DNA of 49,632 nucleotides from Bacteroidaceae bacterium (GTDB taxonomy: Bacteria > Bacteroidota > Bacteroidia > Bacteroidales > Bacteroidaceae), in NCBI GenBank assembly GCA_017507385.1, contig JAFWAX010000048.1, forward strand, positions 1-49,632. Reading direction: 5' to 3'. The position numbers were made by a program, and so were the translations under genes. The notes under the pieces are model-generated. The model saw only the letters and a program-made list of their open reading frames with translations, made no database searches and was not told the origin of the DNA. The first letter of the stretch is position 1; each line of letters begins with the position of its first letter. Shown here piece by piece: positions 42,753 through 49,632 of this stretch.

Positions 42753-43745
42753 ATGGAAATAACCGTAATTGTTCCAGTGAAAAACAGGCGTGACCACATT
42801 GGCAAGACGCTTGATACAATCATGAGGTCGGGGGTTGCTCCGAAGGAGGTCATCATTGTCGATAACGAGAGTACTGATGGTACTTATCAGTTTTGCGAGC
42901 AGTACATCAAGAGCCGCCCTAATGTCACGCTGCTCAGGGAGACTTTCCCTGGTGCAGCTGCTGCACGCAACAAGGGACTGAAGTCGTGCAAGACGGAATG
43001 GGTCTATTTTTTCGATAGCGATGATGAGTTTGACTATAACTTCATATCGACGGTGCAGCGCTTGCCGTCAGATGGCTATGACATGATTGCCACACCGACT
43101 CGCATGAGGGTCAAGGGCAAGGATGTGGTGCGTACGTTCATACCTTCCGACGATCCACGAGTGCAGATTCTGGGCAGTGTGCTCGTTACGACCAGCATGC
43201 TGTTCCGCACTTCGTTTCTTAAGGACATCGGTGCCTGGAATGTGGAGTGTCGTATCTGGAACGACTGGGAACTGGGCTTGCGTGTCATGCTGCACTGCCC
43301 AAACATACTGTGGTATTCAGACAAGCCATTCCATAGCATCAAGGTTCATCCAGATAGCATCACGGGGGACTGCTTCTCCAAGAGCTACAAGCAGCTCATC
43401 CGCACTCTGACTGTGGCTGTCAGCAACTTGCATTCGTCTATCTTGCAGCCTCTGTCTCGCTATCATGCGCAGCATCTGACTTGTCTCTATCCTCATCTTG
43501 ACTTGTTGATGTTTCCTCTTTATTTGCGTGTCTGCATCTTGTTGGGCAGAATGCGGAATGAGAAGCTGTTAGGCAAGAGCAAGCACCATAAGATGGCTGT
43601 GAAGTCCTTGACTATTTTTCTGCATGACCATTTTCACCCTACTTTCTCGCAACGATGTGCAGGAAACATTCTTCAATTCTACACGATGCTGGGAGGCAAG
43701 GGTGCATGGCGTGTGGCTTTGGCAATATGTAAGGGGAGATTTTAG
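42753..43745 (+). CDS. Family-2 glycosyltransferase
   Basis: The 330-residue protein has VIVPVKNRRDHIGKTLDTI, IIVDNESTDGT, the PGAAAARNKGL block, the FDSDDEF metal-binding motif and a WNDWELGLR catalytic region. The C-terminal part (about 230-330) is basic and partly hydrophobic. It likely builds surface polysaccharide. It runs divergently from the GT4 gene and ends just before a 103-bp inverted-repeat element. Confidence 0.87.
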   Translation: MEITVIVPVKNRRDHIGKTLDTIMRSGVAPKEVIIVDNESTDGTYQFCEQYIKSRPNVTLLRETFPGAAAARNKGLKSCKTEWVYFFDSDDEFDYNFISTVQRLPSDGYDMIATPTRMRVKGKDVVRTFIPSDDPRVQILGSVLVTTSMLFRTSFLKDIGAWNVECRIWNDWELGLRVMLHCPNILWYSDKPFHSIKVHPDSITGDCFSKSYKQLIRTLTVAVSNLHSSILQPLSRYHAQHLTCLYPHLDLLMFPLYLRVCILLGRMRNEKLLGKSKHHKMAVKSLTIFLHDHFHPTFSQRCAGNILQFYTMLGGKGAWRVALAICKGRF

Positions 43746-43748
43746 TTT

Positions 43749-43851
43749 TTGACAATTATATAGTTTTACGGCTATGGGGGCATGCTGTCACTTCACCTTA
43801 ATGGCAGCGAAGCGGCATGACCTCATAGCCGTAAAACTGTATAATTGTCAA
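43749..43851. repeat. 103-bp inverted-repeat (MITE-like) element
   Basis: Arms of 28 nt (43749-43776 and 43824-43851) are reverse complements with one mismatch (core AGTTTTACGGCTATG). The 47-nt centre carries a weaker inverted pair GGCATG/CATGCC-like. It fills the gap between two converging genes and may serve as their terminator, but the arm length exceeds a normal terminator. Confidence 0.75.
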
Positions 43852-43853
43852 TG

Positions 43854-44426
43854 TTAATACAATGGAACGTTGATGTCGAACACGGGTTCAGCGTCTTTCA
43901 GACGTGGGTGGTGAGCATCCTTTTCGGAGAGGATGATGTTTTCGCTGGAAATTTGCCAGTCGATGCCCAGCTCAGGGTCATCCCAAGCAATTGCACCTTC
44001 GCTCTGTGGCGCATAGTAGTTGTCGCATTTGTATTGAAATACAGCCTCTTCGCTCAGCACGGCAAAGCCATGGGCAAAACCGCGTGGAACAAAAAACTGG
44101 CGGTGATTGTCTTCTGTCAGCAAGACAGACACGTGCTTGCCGAAGGTGGGGCTTCCTTGGCGAATATCGACAGCCACATCCAGCACAGCGCCTTTCACCA
44201 CGCGTACCAATTTGCTCTGCGTGAAAGGCGGCTTCTGAAAGTGGAGGCCGCGTACAACTCCTGCAACGGACTGGCTTTCATTGTCCTGCACAAATGTGGT
44301 CTTGCACACTTTCTCCTCGAATTCTCTCTGCGAAAAACTCTCGAAGAAATATCCGCGAGCATCGCCAAAGAGTTTGGGTTCAATAATTTTTACACCTTCA
44401 ATTTCGGTGTCAATCACGTTTATCAT
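43854..44426 (-). CDS. rfbC: dTDP-4-dehydrorhamnose 3,5-epimerase
   Basis: It epimerises dTDP-4-keto-6-deoxyglucose on the way to dTDP-L-rhamnose, a sugar donor for surface glycans. The 190-residue cupin protein has FGDARGYFFESF, the catalytic histidine in VVRGLHFQKPP, and PRGFAHGFAVLSEEAVFQYKC. The start at 44426 (MINVIDTEI) matches the family. The other rhamnose genes (rfbA, B, D) are not in this window. Confidence 0.95.
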   Translation of the reverse strand: MINVIDTEIEGVKIIEPKLFGDARGYFFESFSQREFEEKVCKTTFVQDNESQSVAGVVRGLHFQKPPFTQSKLVRVVKGAVLDVAVDIRQGSPTFGKHVSVLLTEDNHRQFFVPRGFAHGFAVLSEEAVFQYKCDNYYAPQSEGAIAWDDPELGIDWQISSENIILSEKDAHHPRLKDAEPVFDINVPLY

Positions 44427-44448
44427 AACTATTCCTAAATTAAATTGT

Positions 44449-44585
44449 CGCAAAGATACAGAAAAGTTGAGAGTTAAGAGTTGGGAGTTAAGAGTTTTTT
44501 TCTCTTTCTGTACATTTTACATGAAAAAAGTCTAAAAACTAACAATCTCTTGCTCCTTAACTATTAACTTTTCTGTATCTTTGCG
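44449..44585. promoter_or_regulatory. Divergent promoters carried on a 30-bp inverted repeat
   Basis: Segment 44449-44478 is the reverse complement of 44556-44585 with two mismatches, and each arm contains a TATCTTTGCG -7 box. The left arm points toward rfbC, the right toward aroB. A 77-bp spacer separates them. A GAGTTAAGAGTTGGGAGTT-type simple repeat extends from the left arm. Confidence 0.7.
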
Positions 44586-44660
44586 ATAAATTGCGAAGAT
44601 AATTGGCACTTGCTGTGAAAAATATTGAAGTAACCTTCATATTTCTCGCTCGTTTGTTCG

Positions 44661-44668
44661 TATCTTTG
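44661..44668 (+). promoter_or_regulatory. Proximal promoter -7 box of aroB
   Basis: TATCTTTG, 18 nt before the aroB start and independent of the inverted-repeat copy upstream. Confidence 0.5.
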
Positions 44669-44686
44669 CCCCAAATTTAGAGGTTT

Positions 44687-45736
44687 ATGACAAATAACGT
44701 TATTATTTCTACAAACATAGCACAGACACTGACAGACACCATAGAGCATATAGCGCATGACAAGCTCTTTCTGCTGGCCGACCAGACTACATACGAGCAA
44801 TGCTTCCCCGTGGTGAAGCATCTTTCCTGCTTGCGTCATGCCCAGCCTATAGTCATAGGTGCCACTGATGCGTGCAAGACATTGGACACGCTTGCTCAGG
44901 TGTGGAAAGCCATGAGCGATGGCGGTGCCACACGCCATACCCTGCTTGTCAATCTTGGAGGCGGCATGGTCACAGACCTGGGCGGATTTGCTGCCAGCAC
45001 CTTCAAGCGAGGCGTCAAGTATGTCAATATCCCCACAACGCTCCTTTCCATGGTTGATGCCAGCGTGGGCGGAAAGACTGGCATCAACTTCAACGGACTT
45101 AAAAACGAAATCGGCGTGTTCAATGCCCCCGAAACCGTTATCATCGATACGGAATTTCTTCGTACTCTCGACCATGACAACATCCTTTCCGGCTATGCCG
45201 AAATGCTGAAGCATGGACTCATCTCCAACGAAAGCATTTTCACTCAGTTGCTCCGTTTCGATGTTGACCATGTCGACTACAAGACCCTCGGCGAGATGGT
45301 CGGAACAAGCGTTGCCGTCAAAGAGAGAATCGTCGAAGAGGACCCCCTAGAGCATGGAATCCGAAAAGCACTCAACCTCGGGCACACTGCCGGACACGCC
45401 TTTGAAAGCTGGGCACTTACACGCAAGCCCGTGCTCCATGGCTACGCCGTCGCCTGGGGGCTCATCTGCGAGCTCTATCTCTCCTGCGTCCAGACAGGAT
45501 TCCCCATGGAAAAGATGCGTCAGGTTGTTCATTTTGTCAAAGAAAATTACGGACTTCTGCCCATCACCTGCAACGACTACGACGAGCTGTACGGCTATAT
45601 GACCCATGATAAGAAAAACACAGCCGATACAATCAATTTCACCCTTCTTGGCAGCATTGGCAATATCCTTATCAATCAAACAGCCCGCAAAGAAGAGATA
45701 TTCCAGATGTTAGACTTCTATAGAGAAGGAGTCTGA
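44687..45736 (+). CDS. aroB: 3-dehydroquinate synthase
   Basis: It converts DAHP to 3-dehydroquinate, the second step of aromatic amino-acid synthesis, using NAD and zinc. The 349-residue protein has the NAD-binding GGGMVTDLGGFAASTFKRG, PTTLLSMVDASVGGKTGIN and the zinc-binding HGLISN and LNLGHTAGHA regions. Length is normal. No other aro gene is nearby. Confidence 0.95.
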   Translation: MTNNVIISTNIAQTLTDTIEHIAHDKLFLLADQTTYEQCFPVVKHLSCLRHAQPIVIGATDACKTLDTLAQVWKAMSDGGATRHTLLVNLGGGMVTDLGGFAASTFKRGVKYVNIPTTLLSMVDASVGGKTGINFNGLKNEIGVFNAPETVIIDTEFLRTLDHDNILSGYAEMLKHGLISNESIFTQLLRFDVDHVDYKTLGEMVGTSVAVKERIVEEDPLEHGIRKALNLGHTAGHAFESWALTRKPVLHGYAVAWGLICELYLSCVQTGFPMEKMRQVVHFVKENYGLLPITCNDYDELYGYMTHDKKNTADTINFTLLGSIGNILINQTARKEEIFQMLDFYREGV

Positions 45737-45840
45737 TTCCTTTCCCACACGGTTATATGAGGTTTGTGGCACTCCGTTCCTCGGGTTTATAGCCGCCAAC
45801 CCCATCACCGTCCAACCCCATCACCGCAAAACCCAACCAC

Positions 45841-47004
45841 ATGAAAGCACTCCCCCTCTACATTTCACTTCTGCTCCTCATGATGAGTGTCAGCATGAAT
45901 GCACAAAAACAGTCGTTCAGTCTTGGTTTAGGCTGGAATCTGGGCAATCAGATGGATGCCCATGTTAACGGAGTTGCCAACGAGACCAGTTGGGGAAACG
46001 GCAGGGCAACTCAACAGACCTTTGACAGTCTCAAGGCCATGGGATTCAGCACCGTGCGCATTCCTGTCACATGGCTGGGGCATGTCGGTTCTGCACCCGA
46101 TTACAAGATAGAAGAAGCATGGCTCGACCGAGTAGCTCAGCTCGTTGGCTATGCTGAGGCTGCGGGGCTGAATGCCGTCATCAACATTCATCATGACGGA
46201 GCCAATAGCCAGCATTGGCTGGATGTGAAAGGAGCCGCAAAAAATGAAACCATCAATCAGAGAGCAAAAGACCAGCTGCACGCCATGTGGACACAGATAG
46301 CCCGAAGATTCAAGAAAGAAGGCGAATTCCTCATATTCGAGTCGATGAACGAGATACACGATGGGAAATGGGGGCATGGAGACAATCTCACAGATGGTGG
46401 CCGGCAACACGAAATCGTGAACGAATGGAATCAGGTGTTTGTTGACGCCGTTAGAGCCGTCGGAGGGAAAAACAAACGGCGTTATCTTGGAGTGCCAGGC
46501 TATTGCACCAACATCGACTTGACTTTGAAGCATTTCCGTTTCCCTGCCGACAAAACGAAAAACCGTCTTGTCCTTTCTGTCCATTACTATGACCCGCATC
46601 TTTTCACATTAGAAAATCAATGGAATGAGTGGGGGCATCCCGCACCACAAAATCAGGGAAGATACACAGACGAAAGCCATGTGGATTCCATCTTCAATCT
46701 TCTCAAGACAACCTATGTTGACAAAGGAATCCCCGTTTATATCGGCGAATTTGGCTGTACACGTCGTGCCAATGCCGCTCAAGAGCATTATCGCGAGTAT
46801 TATCTGAACTATGTGTGTCGCAGCGCAGCACGCAACGGACTCTCGCTCATCTATTGGGACAACGGCAGTCGAGGAGCAGGGCGCGAATGCTCGGGTATCA
46901 TTGAGCATGCCACAGGCACACCCATTGGCAACGGTGCAGCTATTGTCAAGGTGATGATGGACGGGTATTCTGAGGGGAAGCGCGACAGTGTTATTGTCCA
47001 ATGA
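45841..47004 (+). CDS. Exported glycoside hydrolase family 5 (cellulase-type)
   Basis: It cleaves internal beta-1,4 bonds in glucans or related hemicelluloses outside the cytosol. The 387-residue protein has a signal peptide (cleavage near SMNAQ), the GWNLGNQMD opening of the GH5 barrel, VRIPVTW, NIHHDG, the acid/base glutamate in SMNEIHDG near residue 171 and the nucleophile in YIGEFGCTR near 302, then IYWDNG. There is no carbohydrate-binding module. Upstream are two AACCCCATCACCG direct repeats at about 45790-45825. Confidence 0.92.
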   Translation: MKALPLYISLLLLMMSVSMNAQKQSFSLGLGWNLGNQMDAHVNGVANETSWGNGRATQQTFDSLKAMGFSTVRIPVTWLGHVGSAPDYKIEEAWLDRVAQLVGYAEAAGLNAVINIHHDGANSQHWLDVKGAAKNETINQRAKDQLHAMWTQIARRFKKEGEFLIFESMNEIHDGKWGHGDNLTDGGRQHEIVNEWNQVFVDAVRAVGGKNKRRYLGVPGYCTNIDLTLKHFRFPADKTKNRLVLSVHYYDPHLFTLENQWNEWGHPAPQNQGRYTDESHVDSIFNLLKTTYVDKGIPVYIGEFGCTRRANAAQEHYREYYLNYVCRSAARNGLSLIYWDNGSRGAGRECSGIIEHATGTPIGNGAAIVKVMMDGYSEGKRDSVIVQ

Positions 47005-47112
47005 TGTGATGAATAATTGAACGCTTTAGGGTATTTAATCGAAGTGAGGATGTGCCTATTTTGACACACCCTCTTCAAATTCAAAAAGGTAATTTCATAG
47101 GAGAAAAGCGAT

Positions 47113-47307
47113 TCACCACAACATCTCCTCCATGTTAGATTCCAGGTCAAGCGATTCCGAAATATCCCATATACGCTTTTGCAATTCAACCACATCACCC
47201 TCCTGCCCTGTACCCTCTGGCAATATATTGCTACCAGAGAACATCATAACATCCTCCAATATTACTTTTTCCAAATTCATTTGTGGAGCTATATAAATAT
47301 TTTTCAT
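47113..47307 (-). CDS. Small acidic partner protein of the surface gene
   Basis: This 64-residue cytosolic product starts MKNIYIAPQMNLEKVILEDV, contains MFSGSNILPEG and a strongly acidic C-terminal half. It starts 9 nt after the stop of the surface-protein fragment. Similar small proteins often follow exported surface proteins in Prevotella; the function is unknown. A weak hairpin (GAGG/CCTC with TGTG/CACA) lies downstream near 47046-47075. Confidence 0.6.
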   Translation of the reverse strand: MKNIYIAPQMNLEKVILEDVMMFSGSNILPEGTGQEGDVVELQKRIWDISESLDLESNMEEMLW

Positions 47308-47316
47308 ATTCTTTTT

Positions 47317-48480
47317 TTATTTGTTAATAAAATATTTCTTTCCATTTTGAAGGAAAACACTCTTTCCCATAGGTTTTTCAACAACCTGTCCATTAAGATT
47401 GTAAATCAACCCATTAGTCGTATCCATTACGCCAACAACCGTTTGAATCCCTGTTGTTCCATCTTCTACCATAATCTTATAAACCTTAATGCTATTGGAG
47501 ATAGTGCTTTGGAAATAAGCTCGAAAAGCAGGGACAGTAAAATACCCCGTTCCTCTACAAAACGTATTGTTCTTAATGTAATAAGAAGGAGCGCCATCAT
47601 CAACATCAACACGAGTTTTATCAAAAGTACCTTCAATAGTTATGCCATCACTCTCAGTACCTTCGCCGATAGTTGTACAAACGATTGTATTTTCTGCATC
47701 CAGAACAATATCCCCGTCAGCCAAACGCACGAAAACACCAGGCTCGCCGGCTGCAAGACCTGTTACTTCCCCGAAAATAAATGCATCATTGTCAACCTTT
47801 TTCAGCTGATAAAACTGTATCTCTTCATTACTTTCAACAGCGTATGGCAAGCAGATGGAACCCCATTCATTTACAGCATTACGCGTATAACCAGCCTTTG
47901 TGGCTGTAAATGGCTCTGGAGCTGTAAACGAAAACCCATCTGTCAAAACTAAGTTTTCACAGACTCCATCCACAACCACATTGCCAGTAGCTGCGGTTTC
48001 GTATGCCGACCCCGCCTTCACATATTGAATTGCATTTGGATTTGTTGGTACGAAATCCGCAGCCATCTCATCCACATTGCGGAAATCATAAGCGGACTCT
48101 TCTTTCGGAATGGATGAAACCACAAAAGATGGAATGTAACCCTCAAGAATGGAAGCATCGAATCGTTCCGGCTCTCCAATCGTAAACGTAAAGTTAGGCA
48201 AAGCCGTATAGAACTCCCCGTTCATATACCAGCCCAAAAACTCATAGCCGCTGTTAGCGCTAGCCCGAAGCGATACACTGTTGCCGGTAAGCACCAAGCC
48301 TGATGTTCCGCTGAAATTACCGCCTTCACTGCATTCCACCTTCACCCTATGTCGCACGATTGGCTCATCTGGTTCGCTCGGCGAATTAGGATTAAAGCGG
48401 AAGTTCGCAGTCAGCGTCTCCTTCTTCTCTTGAGTCACATAACTGAATCTGCTGGAAGTAGAAACGACATCACCCAGCAC
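47317..48480 (-). pseudogene. 5'-truncated surface protein with InlB-like repeat and sorting-type tail
   Basis: The open frame of up to 387 codons starts with a GTG in the middle of a repeat domain and has no signal peptide. An in-frame TAG lies 6 nt upstream (48487-48489), and beyond it the sequence is unrelated. The visible part has a bacterial repeat domain (VRHRVKVECSEGGNFSG ... FLGWYMNGEFY) and a beta-rich region. The C-terminal block IYNLNGQVVEKP ... VFLQNGKKYFI resembles the conserved tails of secreted Prevotella/T9SS-type cargo. It looks like the 3' part of a larger exported protein cut off at about 48485. Confidence 0.65.
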
Positions 48481-48587
48481 GAAAGCCTAGAAGCAATGAG
48501 AAAATATCTGGAGGAAAAGAAAAGAAAAAAGAGGTGAGGAAAAATGATTGTTATCCGATAAGACACAAAAACCTGTCAAGACAGAAA

Positions 48588-48621
48588 AAGGCGCGTACCC
48601 CATAGTCAAGGTGCGCGCCTT
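48588..48621 (-). terminator. Terminator of the broken fimbrillin-like gene
   Basis: AAGGCGCGTACC (48588-48599) pairs with GGTGCGCGCCTT (48610-48621) with one wobble. On the minus strand it is followed by TTTTT (48589-48585). It lies 20 nt past the stop codon at 48641. Confidence 0.7.
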
Positions 48622-48640
48622 CGCTATTTAATGAACACAT

Positions 48641-49632
48641 TTACTCTTCCGCTATCCGAATAAGGGTTACAGGACGAAGGATGTTAGTGCTGCTAAGTGT
48701 AAGAGTTTTAGTTATTTGCCCCAATCCCATTTGTGCTGCTTTTATGACTCCCTCTTCTATCATCAGCAGTCGATGGTATTTATCACGTTCTATCCCTATT
48801 TTAGAATAGTCAGCATATCGTTGAGCAAGCATGTTTGCCTCCTCCCCTGTCATCAGTCGTCATCCGCTGATACCGCTTACGGAACATTCTTGCATTGCAG
48901 CTTCGATAGCAACCTGAGCTTGTTCAGACGTTGTTCCGTCAGCAAATCCCATCACCTTCGATTTAGGAGAGAGCAAAAGCACATCTGCCACGCCGTTGTT
49001 CTTACTAACAGAAAGAACATAGCAACCATTGTAACTGCCACCGACAGAAGGGATAGTGCCTGTTACAACACCATTGTCATTATTGCCTTCATCGCCACCT
49101 TCATCTTCCCCCTCCGAAGCAGAACTCCCCGCTTTCGTCGAACTCAAAAGCAATCGTTTTCTCGTCCTTCCAAACGGAACCCGTGATAGTACCTGCCAGC
49201 GTCACGCCTACGGCTTCCGTATAAGTGCCCTCGATGTTCAGTTTGTACCCCTCTCCCAACTGCTCACCGGTATTGTAAGTATAGCTGGATGTACCCCCAG
49301 ACTTAACGATATTGACCGTGATAGTGGTAGAACTCTCAGAAGGAGGCAGCAGATATCGCGCACTTGCAAGTTTCCAGGTCTTCCCGTCCTCCTGCTCCGC
49401 CAAATCTATGGTCGCAGCCCTTGTTCACCTGCTAAATCCGTTCCCTCCAATCTTTGCCAAAGAGGAGATAAGGTGATAGAAACAGGCGGAAGGACGTGAA
49501 GCTATAATCAATAGCCACATTCAAGGGATAGTCGCCTATTCAACCTCCCCGATTATTTCTTTTACCAAGACTCCCGTGCCGATGAATTTTTCTCCGTAGT
49601 CCTTTTTGAACTTACGGAAATAGGCTTTGTGC
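48641..49632 (-). pseudogene. Broken fimbrillin-like surface protein gene (continues past window)
   Basis: One protein can be read only by joining several frames. From the window edge: KFKKDYGEKFIGTGVLVKE, then YPLNVAIDYSF, then VSITLSPLWQRLEGTDLA, then TWKLASARYLLPPSESSTT and GYKLNIEGTYTEAVGVTL (49101-49403 frame). After a shift near a G5 run at about 49118 comes SVGGSYNGCYVLSVSK (48860-49153). An in-frame TGA at 48860-48862 sits where relatives have Trp in SG-W-R, after which the same frame continues to ILRPVTLIRIAEE. At least three or four frameshifts plus one stop fall within 1 kb. It resembles fimbrillin-like proteins with a DUF1566-type tail. Confidence 0.65.

Noticed and set aside
48490-48537. 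Plus-strand tail reading EAMRKYLEEKKRKKR-stop as the end of a real gene
   Set aside because: Nothing upstream on the plus strand supports a gene: the frame runs antisense through the surface-protein fragment. Kept only as a hint of a junction.

Overview
The window looks like a chromosomal segment of a Bacteroidales species, most likely Prevotellaceae. The grounds are many Bacteroidetes-type promoters (TTTG, about 19-20 nt, then TAnnTTTG), almost no Shine-Dalgarno signals, and family content typical of that group: a sensor-type propeller/Y_Y_Y protein, TlpA/DUF4369 thioredoxins, a BlaI/BlaR1-type pair with a TonB domain, fimbrillin-like protein, bacterial inositol-phosphate synthase, LytTR regulator and LemA-M48. 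This taxonomic call is inference; no rRNA or tRNA gene was found.

Layout. Bases 1-660 hold no protein gene but carry a promoter, a probable structured RNA of about 195 nt with its own terminator, and a 178-bp nested inverted-repeat element. A tight minus-strand operon follows (5565 down to 664): polyprenol-phosphate mannosyltransferase, dihydroorotase, a free-standing methionine-synthase reactivation domain, a membrane metallophosphoesterase and PlsC. Divergent from it is ino1 (inositol-3-phosphate synthase). After ino1 come a miniature ExbB-like protein, a membrane-bound LytTR regulator and a small remnant of a second ino1 copy. Then comes mfd (minus strand), which carries two in-frame copies of a repeat element.

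From 13.2 to 24 kb all genes run on the plus strand: a small Cys-containing protein, a DNA cytosine methyltransferase overlapping its probable restriction enzyme, mtaB, a secreted GH43 enzyme, a family-2 glycosyltransferase translationally coupled to a membrane-tethered HTH regulator, and three consecutive exported thioredoxin-fold proteins. A kinase-less propeller sensor (24.3-26.1 kb) converges with and overlaps a minus-strand block running from 33.6 down to 26.0 kb (alaS, a coiled-coil membrane protein, rpe, comEC, a purine permease, a one-module helicase-associated protein).

From 33.8 to 48.5 kb are a fourth exported thioredoxin, lemA-htpX, a BlaI repressor with a very long BlaR1/M56-TonB hybrid, free methionine-R-sulfoxide reductase, three glycosyltransferases, rfbC, aroB, a GH5 glucanase, and a surface-protein fragment with a small partner. 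The last 1.1 kb is a fimbrillin-like gene broken by several frameshifts and one in-frame TGA; it is either decayed or badly sequenced.

The main unexplained theme is short repeats: a 7-bp unit at three sites (once inside a glycosyltransferase gene, in frame), 16-bp units on a 23-bp period at two sites, a related palindrome array at a third site, two repeat insertions inside mfd, and two MITE-like inverted repeats.
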